From: Streptomyces europaeiscabiei
Lineage (GTDB): Bacteria > Actinomycetota > Actinomycetes > Streptomycetales > Streptomycetaceae
Direction: 5' to 3'
Assembly (NCBI RefSeq): GCF_036346855.1
Contig: NZ_CP107841.1
Location: 2,291,001-2,355,000, forward strand
DNA: 64,000 nucleotides
The notes below the pieces were generated by a model. It ran no database searches, was not told the DNA's origin, and saw only the letters and a program-made list of their open reading frames with translations. Positions 9,176 to 19,050 of this stretch are shown piece by piece (position 1 is the stretch's first letter; each line of letters begins with the position of its first letter). Both the position numbers and the translations under genes were made by a program.

Positions 9176-10015
9176 TCAACTCACGGCGACGACCGTGACG
9201 GACAGGTCGTTGTGGGCCGTGTAGTACGGCTCACCCTCCACCGGGCCCTGCTCGGTCTCGGCGCGGATCCTGGGATAGACGAAGACCGGGTGCTTGTCGA
9301 CGATGTCGTCGAGCAGCCGCGCGATCCGCACCCGCGGACCACTCTCTCCCTGGGGGCGCAGCCACAGGTCCCAGTGACCGGGCCGCAGGTCGCCGTAGGC
9401 GACGGTGAAGCGGAGGCCGCCCCGGTCGTCGTCCGAGGCGAGATCGGTCCGTACGGCGGGTAGCACCCCGTTCTGGTCGGTGAACTCGGCGTACGCGTCG
9501 GGCGTGGGCCCGGCGCCGTACAGCTGAACGCTCACCTCGAGCCGGCCGTCGCCGAGGTGGAGTTCGCCTGCCTCGGCGTGAGGGGAGCGCTCCCAACTAC
9601 GGATGGTGAGGTTGCCGTGCTTGGTGCCGTACGGGATGCGGACGGCGATCCGGCCGGCGGAGGGGGTGGGGGCGCGGTCGACGAGGGAGCGCAGGTCGTT
9701 GACGCCGGGTGACAGGCGTCGCGGCTCGTCGTCGGCCACCTGGAGGTAGACGTCCCAGTAGCCTTCGGGGACGTCCACGCTGCTCGGCAGCGCGGCCCTC
9801 AGACGGCCTTTGCCGGCCGGGGTGAGCGGCAGTCGCACCCGCTGGTCACCGCTGCGGAGGACCAGGACCAGGTGGGCGGGGCCGGACTCGCCGCGGTCGG
9901 CGACCTCGAAAGTCAGTCCACCGGCGAAGTCGGCGACGCAGTCGGCGCGCGGGGGCGTAACCCTGTCCTCCTGGTCGTCGCGGTGCGTGGGCTGCTGCGG
10001 AGCCAGCGTCATCAT
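9176..10015 (-). CDS. Conserved unknown protein coupled to a GT4 glycosyltransferase
   Basis: I do not recognise this 279-aa protein. It appears to be soluble and mainly beta, with an alternating pattern of short strands. There are two similar-looking halves, GYWDVYLQVADDEPRRL and GHWDLWLRPQGESGPRVRI, suggesting an internal duplication of a sandwich domain. There is no signal peptide or transmembrane segment. The start codon overlaps the stop of the glycosyltransferase (ATGA), with AAGGGG eight bases upstream inside the preceding gene, so the two proteins are translationally coupled. This supports a role with the same glycan, perhaps as a carbohydrate-binding partner. That role is inference only. 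Confidence 0.7.
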   Translation of the reverse strand: MMTLAPQQPTHRDDQEDRVTPPRADCVADFAGGLTFEVADRGESGPAHLVLVLRSGDQRVRLPLTPAGKGRLRAALPSSVDVPEGYWDVYLQVADDEPRRLSPGVNDLRSLVDRAPTPSAGRIAVRIPYGTKHGNLTIRSWERSPHAEAGELHLGDGRLEVSVQLYGAGPTPDAYAEFTDQNGVLPAVRTDLASDDDRGGLRFTVAYGDLRPGHWDLWLRPQGESGPRVRIARLLDDIVDKHPVFVYPRIRAETEQGPVEGEPYYTAHNDLSVTVVAVS

Positions 10016-11274
10016 GCGGTGCGCCCCTTCTTGATGGCGGAACGTCCGGCATCCCGAACGGCATACGCTCCACCGAGCAGAACACCACGGGTGCGGTGCA
10101 GTGAGCCGCGTATCCGACCCACCGACGAGCCTGGGCCACGGGCGGCGAGGTCGCCGAAGAGCGTCTCGTAGCGCTCGGCGATGCGGGTCGGGTCGAAGCG
10201 CTCGGAGTCCTGGAGCGCGGCGTGGGCCATCCGCTGCCGCTTGTCGTCGTCGTTGATGAGCTCCAGCAGACCGTCGGCGATGGCCTCGACGTTGCCCACC
10301 TTGACCAGGCGGCCGTCGACGCCGTCGTCGATGATCTCGCCGGGGCCGTGCGGGCAGTTGGTGGAGACCACCGGCAGACCGCAGCGCATGGCCTCGACGA
10401 TCGTCATGCCGAACGACTCCAGGCTGGAGGTGACGGCCGCGATGGAGCCCTTGGCCCACTCGGGCTCGATGGGGTTGGCGGGGCCCATCAGATACACGTG
10501 GTTGTAGAGGCCCAACTTGTCGACGAGGGCGCGGAGTTTGTCCTTCTGCTTGCCGCCGCCGTAGATCCGCAGACGCCAGTCGGGCCGCTCTTCGCGCACC
10601 TTGTCGAAAGCCTTGATGAGCAGGTCGTAGCGCTTCACGGGCGCGAGCCGCCCGGCGGCGACGACCCACTTGCCGGAGCCGTCGGCCGGGTCGATGCCCG
10701 GCTCGGGCACCGGGTTGGGCACCGCCTGCAGGCGGACGCCGGGCAGCCGCATCTTCGAGCCGTACGCGCGCGCGTCGGCCTCGGTGGTCGTGGTGAGCGC
10801 GTCGAGCCTCGGGTAGACGCCGCGAAGGGTGGCGCGCAGGGCCGGGGAGTGACTGTCCAGCGTGAGGTGCTCCTGGCCGACGCGGACCGGGCCGCGGCGG
10901 GTCTGCCGGGCCATGTGCACGTTCAGTCCGGGGCGGGTGCCGACCAGGACGTCGGCGTCGACCGAGGAGAGGTGCTCGGAGATACGCCGGTCGGTCATGG
11001 CGCTGTACTGGGCGTAGCGGCCCTCGGCGCGCGGGAAGACCCTGGCGGGGCGCTCCAGGTCGGCGTGGCCCTTGTCGGCGCCGCCCTCCCTGATGTCGAC
11101 GAGGCCCCGCAGCCGGACCCTCGGGTCGACGTCGAACACCGGCTCGTCACGGTGGCGGAAGACGGAGACGATCTCCACGTCGTGCTGTTCGGCAAGGGTG
11201 TTCGCCAGGTTGTACGTCGTGCGGATCGTTCCCCCGATGCCGTACGCGTTGTGTATGAGGAAAGAAATGTGCAT
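10012..11274 (-). CDS. Glycosyltransferase family 4 (GT-B fold)
   Basis: This enzyme transfers a sugar from a nucleotide donor to an unknown acceptor on the cytosolic side. It has 420 aa. The N-terminal Rossmann half starts with a glycine-rich loop, NAYGIGGTIRTTYNLA. The donor-binding half contains VAAGRLAPVKRYDLLIKAF and the EX7E motif ESFGMTIVE, followed by GLPVVSTNCPHGPGEI. ATG 11274 is preferred over 11334 because it begins the GT-B strand directly and has a G-rich ribosome site. The downstream unknown gene overlaps its stop. A cell-surface polysaccharide or teichuronic-type polymer is a likely product, but no polymer-specific genes are nearby. Confidence 0.88.
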   Translation of the reverse strand: MHISFLIHNAYGIGGTIRTTYNLANTLAEQHDVEIVSVFRHRDEPVFDVDPRVRLRGLVDIREGGADKGHADLERPARVFPRAEGRYAQYSAMTDRRISEHLSSVDADVLVGTRPGLNVHMARQTRRGPVRVGQEHLTLDSHSPALRATLRGVYPRLDALTTTTEADARAYGSKMRLPGVRLQAVPNPVPEPGIDPADGSGKWVVAAGRLAPVKRYDLLIKAFDKVREERPDWRLRIYGGGKQKDKLRALVDKLGLYNHVYLMGPANPIEPEWAKGSIAAVTSSLESFGMTIVEAMRCGLPVVSTNCPHGPGEIIDDGVDGRLVKVGNVEAIADGLLELINDDDKRQRMAHAALQDSERFDPTRIAERYETLFGDLAARGPGSSVGRIRGSLHRTRGVLLGGAYAVRDAGRSAIKKGRTA

Positions 11275-11466
11275 GCGTCCCCCGAGCCCCCTGATTTCCC
11301 TGGTCATCCGTTGATTTCGCTGGTCATCCGTCAATGGCGGTGCTGGTCCACCGCCGCACCGTTAGACCCGGCATCCCTGGGAATGGTTGGACAGCATCAT
11401 CAACTTGTTTTGGAACGGTTGCCCGATCGATAGGCGAAAGAGGGAACTTGTTCGCTTCGAAACGCA

Positions 11467-12759
11467 TCAGGGCCGGTAAGGAAGCTGTGGAACGTCGAAA
11501 CAGGTGTCGTTCATGTCCCCCTGGCCCACCCACCCCTTACCGTCCTGCCAGCGGGCCACCGACACACACGTCCGGCGTGTCCTCGGGGGCTCGGTGAGCC
11601 GCTCGAAGCGGACGGGCACGAGCAGTCCGTCGGCGCTGTAGGGCTCGTCGCGGTTCATGAACCGGTCGACACACGCGCGCGTCACACCTTCCTCGTCCCC
11701 CGCGCACGAGCGCGCCGCGTCCGTGAACCACATGGCGGCCGCCCAGCCCTCCAACTGCCACTGGGAGTGCGTCTTCAGACGTTTCGTCGCGTCCCGGAAC
11801 TCCCGTACGGCCTCGTCGGCGTCGTCCGCGTGGTTGCGGCTGGAGCCGGTGGCCCACAGGGCGTTGCGACAGCGCGGGGCGTCCTTGTAGTCCTCGGCGA
11901 CCGTGGAGGTCCAGTTCTGCACATTGGTGACCTTGGCGGTGAGTTCGACGCCCGCCTCGTCCATCGCCTCGCAGAGCCGGGCGTTGCCGTGGCCGTCGAT
12001 GGCGTCGAAGACCAGGTCGACGCCCTGTTCCTTGATGTCGGCGGCGGCCGCGCGGAAGTTGGGCAGCGCGAAGTCGACCTGCTCGGTGACCACTTCGTAC
12101 CCCTCGGCCTTCAGCCCCTGCACGACCAGGCGCGCGTACGCGGCCGACGCGGACTGGTTGTACGAGACCACGGCGGCGGTACGGGCGCCGTGCGCACGCT
12201 TGAAGTAGCGGTAGACCTCGGTGCCGCCGTACTGCCTGCCGTCCCAGCCGGTCGTGCCGCTGCGGGGCGCGAGGCTGCCGTAGACGCTGTACAGGTACGG
12301 GTACGTGTCGTACGCCGGGCCGATGGGCTGGCCGCCGATGTCGGGCACGCGCGCGCGTGCGACACGGGAGGCGCCCGCGTAGTCGAGGGCGGTGGTGGCG
12401 ACGAGCGCCACCACCTCGTCCTCCTCCACTAGTCGGTGCACGCACTCGTTGTTGCCCACGCCGCTGCCGCCGTCGTCGCACTCCCGCACCTCGACGCGGC
12501 GGCCGTCGATGCCCCCGCGCGCGTTGAGCGCGGCGAAGTAGGCCTTCGCCCCGTCGCGCGGCCCGGTGAAAGCGGTACCGCCGACGGGGCTGGTGACGCT
12601 GGTGATGATCCCGACGCGCAACGGCTCGGCACTCGCCGGTGCCGTGGTGGCCCCCCGTCCCTCGAAGTCGCTCTCCGGAAGCCGGCTCCCGCAGGCCGTC
12701 GCCAGCAGGAGCAGCAGGCCTGCGGCAGCCGTCTCAGCAGCCCGGGCCCGGTGTCGCAT
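11467..12759 (-). CDS. Substrate-binding lipoprotein of a Liv-type ABC transporter
   Basis: This is the extracellular solute receptor (periplasmic-binding type I, Leu/Ile/Val class) for the divergent permease genes. It has 430 aa. The N-terminal signal ends in a lipobox LLLATACG, so the protein would be lipid-anchored through that cysteine. The fold signature starts LRVGIITSVTSPVGGTAFTG and continues with DGRRVEVRECDDGG. Its start overlaps the end of the upstream lipoprotein gene by 26 bp, implying coupling. The ligand is probably an amino acid or other small amide, but cannot be assigned. Confidence 0.85.
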   Translation of the reverse strand: MRHRARAAETAAAGLLLLLATACGSRLPESDFEGRGATTAPASAEPLRVGIITSVTSPVGGTAFTGPRDGAKAYFAALNARGGIDGRRVEVRECDDGGSGVGNNECVHRLVEEDEVVALVATTALDYAGASRVARARVPDIGGQPIGPAYDTYPYLYSVYGSLAPRSGTTGWDGRQYGGTEVYRYFKRAHGARTAAVVSYNQSASAAYARLVVQGLKAEGYEVVTEQVDFALPNFRAAAADIKEQGVDLVFDAIDGHGNARLCEAMDEAGVELTAKVTNVQNWTSTVAEDYKDAPRCRNALWATGSSRNHADDADEAVREFRDATKRLKTHSQWQLEGWAAAMWFTDAARSCAGDEEGVTRACVDRFMNRDEPYSADGLLVPVRFERLTEPPRTRRTCVSVARWQDGKGWVGQGDMNDTCFDVPQLPYRP

Positions 12760-13321
12760 TGCCGCTCAGCGCGACCAGTCCGCACAGCGTCTTGACGGAG
12801 ACCTTCCAGGTGCCGTCCTGTTCGACGGCCGTGCCCGCCGCGTCCGGCAGAGCCGTGGCGCCCTCCAGGAGCAGGGTGTACGTCACGTCGGCGTCGGTGG
12901 CCGAGGTGAACACGACCTTCTGGACCTCGGCCTCCACCTGTCCGCCGCGTTCGTCACCGCTGAACGCGGCGAGGACCGGGCCCATCTCGTCGCCGTTCTC
13001 CAGCACGGCCTGTTTCTCCTTGGTGGAGGTGGCCGGGTCGAAGAACGTCTTCCAGTTCTTCTCGATCTGCTTCTCGGCCGCCTCCGTGTCCGCGGGACCG
13101 CTCGCGCTCACGGTCGCTTCGGCGGGTTCGCTGGTCGTCCGTTCCACGGACGGCGTGGGCGGCGCCGTGTCGCCGCCGCCACCGCTGTCGTCACTGCACG
13201 CCGCGAGGGCCGGGGCGAGGAGGAGGACGAGGGCGGCCGCCAGGGCCGTACCCCGTCCCGCCGCCCGTGGGCCGCGGCCCCGCCGTCCGTTCGCCCGCCT
13301 GAGGTCGCTCCCGAGAACCAT
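12734..13321 (-). CDS. Small secreted lipoprotein, Liv locus
   Basis: This is a 195-aa predicted lipoprotein. A basic N-terminus precedes a hydrophobic stretch and the lipobox APALAACS, then a Ser/Thr/Pro/Gly-rich spacer. A roughly 110-residue domain follows (EKQIEKNWKTFFDPATSTKEK onward), with the look of the small extracellular NTF2-like domains found in actinobacterial lipoproteins. A longer reading frame to 13426 exists, but ATG 13321 begins the basic signal region. It is the first gene of a two-gene unit with the binding protein. The function is unknown, with an accessory role in the transporter inferred from position. Confidence 0.75.
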   Translation of the reverse strand: MVLGSDLRRANGRRGRGPRAAGRGTALAAALVLLLAPALAACSDDSGGGGDTAPPTPSVERTTSEPAEATVSASGPADTEAAEKQIEKNWKTFFDPATSTKEKQAVLENGDEMGPVLAAFSGDERGGQVEAEVQKVVFTSATDADVTYTLLLEGATALPDAAGTAVEQDGTWKVSVKTLCGLVALSGNATPGPGC

Positions 13322-13443
13322 CTGGCTCACCACCGGGTGTCGGTCCGGGCGGCTCGCGCCCGGTTCTTTCAGGGTCAGCTTGCAGAAGGCATAGTGCAAG
13401 CCATCGGCTGGGATGGACAGACACACGACGTGTGGGAGCCCCG

Positions 13444-13938
13444 ATGCGGACAGCCCGACTGCGGACCGTGCACCCCGTCCTCTGGGCCGGCTGGGCCGCG
13501 CTCGCCGGCGGCGCGGTGCTGTGCGTCATCGGCTGGTACGGCGTCTCCGGCGAGCGTTTCGCCGAACGGCAGCTCCCCTACCTGGCCTCCTGCACGGTCC
13601 CCGGCGCCGCGCTGATCATCGCGGGCGCGGTCCTCCTCGCCCACGGCCGGAACGCCCTGGCCGCCACGCGCGTCGAGGAGTTGTACGGCCTCCTGGTCGC
13701 CGCCGAGCCCTCCGACGCCGACGCGTCCGGGCAGGCGGCCGTGCCCCTGGCCACCAGCGGCAGCCTGCTGATGGTGCCCGGCGGCACCCTATGGCACCGC
13801 GCGGACTGCCCCCTGGTGGCCGGCCGGGCGGAGGCGGTGCCGGTGGACTCCCGGGTGCTGAGCGGCGGCGAACTGCGGCCGTGCCCGATCTGTGAAGCGC
13901 CCTCCGGGAGCGACCCCGCCGAGCCCCCGGAGGGCTGA
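13444..13938 (+). CDS. Small membrane protein with C-terminal Cys/His metal-site motif
   Basis: This 164-aa protein has two N-terminal hydrophobic helices (about residues 12-35 and 49-68) and a soluble tail. The tail ends in WHRADCPLV, then LRPCPICEA about 25 residues later. The H/C spacing resembles the zinc sites of Ada-like or nuclease-linked domains (H..DC ... PC..C). ATG 13444 has GGGAG five bases upstream; an in-frame GTG at 13432 is the alternative. It heads the plus-strand Liv operon, and its stop overlaps the permease start (TGATG). The function is unknown, and a regulator or assembly factor for the transporter is a guess. Confidence 0.78.
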   Translation: MRTARLRTVHPVLWAGWAALAGGAVLCVIGWYGVSGERFAERQLPYLASCTVPGAALIIAGAVLLAHGRNALAATRVEELYGLLVAAEPSDADASGQAAVPLATSGSLLMVPGGTLWHRADCPLVAGRAEAVPVDSRVLSGGELRPCPICEAPSGSDPAEPPEG

Positions 13939-16900
13939 TGGCGTCCCTGAGTTACGACCTCACGCTGGCCGGACTGTCGGTCGGCAGCGCGGCGGCCCTC
14001 ACCGGAATCGGCCTGATCGTGACGTACCGGGCGACCGGAGTGCTCAACTTCGCGCACGGGGCGATCGCGATGGTGTGCGCGTATCTGCTGCGCCAGTTCA
14101 CCGTGGAGTGGGGGTGGCCCCTCTGGCTCGGCGCCCTCGTGACCCTGTTCCTGGTCGCCCCCGCCGTCGGCCTCGCCCTGGAACGCCTCGTGTTCCGCCC
14201 GCTCGCCGTGCTCGGCAACGACCCGGCACAGACCCTGGTCGCCTCGATCGGCGTCTTCGTCCTCCTGGTCGGCGGGGCCGCGCTGCTGTGGGGCCAGGGG
14301 GCGCGGGACGACGCCCCGACGTTGGTGTCGGCCGACCCGTGGGATCAGCTGGCGGTGGCCGTGGCGATCGCGGCGACCGTGGGTGCGGTCACCCGCTGGA
14401 CTCGCTTCGGCCGCGAACTCCGTGCCGTCGTGGACGACCGGTCCCTCGCCGTCCTCGGCGGCATCGACGCGGACCGGGTCGCCGCCGCGGGCTGGGCGTT
14501 CGGCTCGTTCACGGCGGGTCTGACGGGCGTCCTGCTGGCCCCCTACGTACGCCTCGACCCGTACGGCATGCCGCTGCTGGTGATGGAAGTGGTCGCCGTG
14601 GCGGTCGCCGCCCGGATGCGCAGCCTCCCGGTGGCCGTGCTGGTCGCACTGGGCATCGGGATCGCCCAGAGCCAGCTGACCCGGCTCCACCCGTCGGGCT
14701 GGGCGGAGCCGTTGCTCCAGGCCGTCGGCGCCAACCTCTTCGTCGTGGCCCTCCTGATCGCGGCCCTCGTCCTGCCCGGCGTGGGCACCCGCGACGTGCT
14801 GCCCCGCGCGGCGACCGCGCCGGTCCGCGCACCCGTCGGAGCGTGGATCGTGGCGCTTCTGCTGTTCCTGATCCCGCTGGGCTTCGCGGGCGAGGACCTG
14901 CACACGGCCGTCCAGGTACCGGCGCTGGGCGTGGTCCTGCTCTCCCTGGTGGTGGTGACGGGCAGGGGCGGCCAGATCTCCCTGGGCCAGGCGGCGTACG
15001 CGGGTCTGGGCGCGCTCTTCACGGCACTGCTGTCGGCCGGCCGCCTCCCCTTCCTCCCCGCGCTCCCCGAACTGACCGCCCTCCTGGTGGCCGTACTCCT
15101 CGTGGCCCCCCTGGGCCTGCTGACCGGCTGGCCCGCCATCAGCCGTCACGGTCTGGCGCTGGCCCTCGCCACGTTCGCCGTGGGCGTCGGCGTGAGCCGC
15201 TTCGTCTTCGCCCAGCCGTACGCGACCTCGGGCCTCACCCTCACCCGCCCCCCGGGCTTCGAGGGCGACCGCGCCTACTACGTCCTGGAGCTGGGTCTGC
15301 TGTCCGCGGCCCTCCTGGCCACCCACGCCCTGCGCCGCGGCCGCACGGGCCGGGCCCTCGCCGCCATGCGCGACCACGAGTCGGGCGCGTCGGCGGCAGG
15401 CGTACGCGTCCCCTCGCTGAAGCTGGCGGCGTTCGTGACGGGCGCCGCCCTGGCCGCCCTCGGCGGCGGCATGCTCGCCATGGGCGTCCGCGCCTTCGAC
15501 CCCACCGCCTACGACCCCGTCCGCGGCCTTCTCTGGTTCGCCGCGATCGTCGTCCTGGGCGCCGACAGCACGCTCGGCGCGCTCGCGGCGGCCGCCCTGC
15601 TGGTCGGCCTGGACGCGGGCACCGAGGGCGGTGTGGCCGCGGCGGTCGTCGGCGTCCTGGCGGTACTGGTGGGCCGTTTCCCCGGCGGGCCCTACGAGGC
15701 GGTCCGGGCGGGATCCGCACGCCTGCGCCGGGGAGCGGGGGCCCGACGCGGGCTCACGGCGGCGGGGGTACGGGCTCGGGAGCGGGTGCGCGCCGGTGTG
15801 CCGGGGTCGGTCGCCCCGGGCCGGGGTGCGGCTTCGACGCGGGGCTCTGCACAGGACGCGAGCGGCGCATGGGCGAGGCGGGGCGTGGGTGCTGCCACAG
15901 GGGCGACGCTCGCCGCGGCGGACGGATCGATGCGGGACGGCGGCGTCGCGGGTGCGGCTGAGCAGGACGCGCCCGGCAGGGCCGACCGGGCCGACGGCCC
16001 AGCGGTGGGCAGGAGCCCGGCCGTGCGCCGCGACGGGCCCGGCCTAACGGCCCCGGGCGGCCGGCGGAGCCGTGGCGGAATCGGTCGACGGCGGCGGGCA
16101 TCGGCGCCGGATCGACCAGCGCCGCAGGACCAGGGACAGCCCGCCGAGAGGAAGCCGGGAATGGCGGAGCCCTCCGAGAGAAGGCCGGGAATGGCGGAGC
16201 CCTCCGAGAGAAGGCCGGGAGTGACGGAGCCCTCCGAGCGTGGCGGGGCGCGGGCCGGCACGGTGGCGCAGCCGTCCCCTCCCGGCCTCGACTTTCCCGC
16301 CGGGCACCGGCACGGGACCGGCCCGGCCTCCCTTCCTCGGCCGGCCACCACCCCTGCCCCCGCCCCGCGCTTCCCTGGCGCCGTCCCTCCTCCTGCTCCC
16401 TCGCTCCAAGCCCGCCGCCTCCGCCTCGGATACGGCGGGTTCACGGCCCTCGACGGTGTCGATCTCGACGTCCTCCCGGGGTGGGTCAGTGCGGTGGTGG
16501 GCCCCAACGGTGCCGGGAAGAGCACGCTCTTCCACTGTCTGACCGGGACGCTGCGGCCCGGCACCGGCCAGGTGCGCCTGGGCGGGCGGGACATCACGCG
16601 GCTGCCCGCGCACGCCCGCACCCGGCTCGGGATCGCCCGGACGTTTCAACAGCTGGCTGTCTTCCCGTCGTTGACCGTGGCCGAGAACGTGCGGGTGGGC
16701 GCCGAGCAAGGGCGGGTCGCCGATCCGGAAGCCGTGGAGGCGGCGTTGCGGCTGTTCGGGCTGGACGGGGCCGTGCGGACGGCGCCGGCGGCCGGGCTGC
16801 CGACCGGGACGCTGCGGCGGGTCGAGCTGGCGCGGGCGCTCGCCGGGAGCCCGCGCGTGCTGCTGCTCGACGAACCCGCCGCCGGACTCGACACGGCCGA

Positions 16901-17108
16901 GGTGGCCGCCCTCGCCCGCGTGCTGCGCGCCCTCGCCGACGACGGCATGGCCCTGCTGGTCGTCGAGCACGACCTCGACCTCGTCGCGGACCTCGCGGAC
17001 GTCGTGCACGTCATGGCGGCGGGCCGGATCGTCACCTCCGGCCCCGCCGACCACGTCCTCCGTTCACCGGGCACGCTCGACCCGCACGACCCGGCGGTCG
17101 AACGATGA
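13938..17108 (+). CDS. Fused Liv ABC transporter: LivH and LivM permeases plus LivG ATPase in one chain
   Basis: This 1056-aa polypeptide combines three subunits normally made separately. Residues 1 to about 290 form a LivH-like permease (GLIVTYRATGVLNFAHGA near the start). About 300-590 form a LivM-like permease (GRGGQISLGQAAYAGLGA is the conserved loop). About 590-820 is a Gly/Ala/Arg/Pro-rich linker with tandem repeats, and about 821-1056 a LivG-type ATPase. Walker A GPNGAGKST (about residue 853), Walker B VLLLDEPAAGLD and the H-loop VVEHD are intact. The signature expected as LSxGQ is instead LPTGTLRR. The stop overlaps livF (ATGA). It probably imports amino acids or related amides with the lipoprotein receptor encoded divergently. 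Confidence 0.88.
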   Translation: MASLSYDLTLAGLSVGSAAALTGIGLIVTYRATGVLNFAHGAIAMVCAYLLRQFTVEWGWPLWLGALVTLFLVAPAVGLALERLVFRPLAVLGNDPAQTLVASIGVFVLLVGGAALLWGQGARDDAPTLVSADPWDQLAVAVAIAATVGAVTRWTRFGRELRAVVDDRSLAVLGGIDADRVAAAGWAFGSFTAGLTGVLLAPYVRLDPYGMPLLVMEVVAVAVAARMRSLPVAVLVALGIGIAQSQLTRLHPSGWAEPLLQAVGANLFVVALLIAALVLPGVGTRDVLPRAATAPVRAPVGAWIVALLLFLIPLGFAGEDLHTAVQVPALGVVLLSLVVVTGRGGQISLGQAAYAGLGALFTALLSAGRLPFLPALPELTALLVAVLLVAPLGLLTGWPAISRHGLALALATFAVGVGVSRFVFAQPYATSGLTLTRPPGFEGDRAYYVLELGLLSAALLATHALRRGRTGRALAAMRDHESGASAAGVRVPSLKLAAFVTGAALAALGGGMLAMGVRAFDPTAYDPVRGLLWFAAIVVLGADSTLGALAAAALLVGLDAGTEGGVAAAVVGVLAVLVGRFPGGPYEAVRAGSARLRRGAGARRGLTAAGVRARERVRAGVPGSVAPGRGAASTRGSAQDASGAWARRGVGAATGATLAAADGSMRDGGVAGAAEQDAPGRADRADGPAVGRSPAVRRDGPGLTAPGGRRSRGGIGRRRRASAPDRPAPQDQGQPAERKPGMAEPSERRPGMAEPSERRPGVTEPSERGGARAGTVAQPSPPGLDFPAGHRHGTGPASLPRPATTPAPAPRFPGAVPPPAPSLQARRLRLGYGGFTALDGVDLDVLPGWVSAVVGPNGAGKSTLFHCLTGTLRPGTGQVRLGGRDITRLPAHARTRLGIARTFQQLAVFPSLTVAENVRVGAEQGRVADPEAVEAALRLFGLDGAVRTAPAAGLPTGTLRRVELARALAGSPRVLLLDEPAAGLDTAEVAALARVLRALADDGMALLVVEHDLDLVADLADVVHVMAAGRIVTSGPADHVLRSPGTLDPHDPAVER
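16155..16240 (+). repeat. 30-bp tandem repeat in the Liv fusion linker
   Basis: Nearly three in-frame copies of a 30-bp unit lie back to back (16155, 16185, 16215), encoding 10-residue units that contain MAEPSERRPG. The third copy has two changes. It lies in the disordered linker between LivM and LivG, so length change would not break the frame. Confidence 0.9.
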
Positions 17109-17746
17109 CTCTCCTCTCCCTCCGCCACGCCCGCGTCCGATACGGACCCCTGGAAGCCCTGCACGGCCTCACCCTCGCCGCCCCGGGCCCCGGCCTCACC
17201 GTGCTGCTCGGCCGAAACGGCTCCGGACGTACGACCGCGCTGCGGGCCCTCGCCGGAACGGTCCCGCTGTCCGGCGGTGCCGTCGTGTGGGACGGGGTCG
17301 ACATCACCCGGACGCCCGCGTACGAGCGCGCCCGGCGCGGCCTCGTCCTCGTACCGGAGCGCCGGGCCGTCTTCGGTTCGCTCACCGTGCGCGAGAACCT
17401 CGAACTGGCCGCGCCGGACCTCTCGTACGCCCTGGACGCCTATCCGTGGCTCGACCCCCTGCTCCCCCGCCGCGCCGGCACCCTCTCCGGCGGCGAGCAG
17501 CGCATGCTCGCCCTCGCCCGCGCCCTGTCGGCCCACGCGCGGGTCGTCCTCGTCGACGAACCCACCCAGGGCATGTCACCCGCGGTCGCGGCCCGGACGT
17601 ACGAGCTGCTGAGCGGCCTCCACACCTGTGTGGTCGTCGCCGAGCAGCGCCTGCCGCCGGGGCTGCGCGGCACGCCGGGCGCCCTCGTGTACGAACTGCG
17701 ACGCGGGGAACTGGCGTTCGGCGGCGAGGCGGCGGAACTCGCCTGA
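17105..17746 (+). CDS. livF: LivF-type ABC ATPase with degenerate Walker A
   Basis: This is the second nucleotide-binding subunit of the Liv-type transporter, 213 aa (LivF is usually about 235). It pairs with the LivG domain of the preceding fusion. The Walker A reads GRNGSGRTT, so the invariant lysine is arginine. The signature LSGGEQ and Walker B VVLVDEP with its catalytic glutamate are intact, and VVAEQ at the switch position is normal for LivF. The start is coupled to the fusion gene by ATGA. The consequence is a transporter with one consensus and one degenerate ATP site. The family is certain, and reduced ATP hydrolysis at this site is inference. Confidence 0.9.
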   Translation: MTLLSLRHARVRYGPLEALHGLTLAAPGPGLTVLLGRNGSGRTTALRALAGTVPLSGGAVVWDGVDITRTPAYERARRGLVLVPERRAVFGSLTVRENLELAAPDLSYALDAYPWLDPLLPRRAGTLSGGEQRMLALARALSAHARVVLVDEPTQGMSPAVAARTYELLSGLHTCVVVAEQRLPPGLRGTPGALVYELRRGELAFGGEAAELA

Positions 17747-17787
17747 GACGGCATGGGCCGTCGCGGTCCGGAGGAACACGGGCCCCA

Positions 17788-17807
17788 ACCCGGCGGGTGT
17801 GCCGGGT
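17788..17807. terminator. GC hairpin between convergent livF and rpf-like gene
   Basis: ACCCGGC and GCCGGGT form a 7-bp stem around a 6-base loop, placed 40 bp past both stop codons. No U tract is seen. Confidence 0.45.
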
Positions 17808-17846
17808 GGGACGTCCGCGCCCAGGGGAACGGGGACGACGGACGGT

Positions 17847-19050
<1,204 letters not shown>

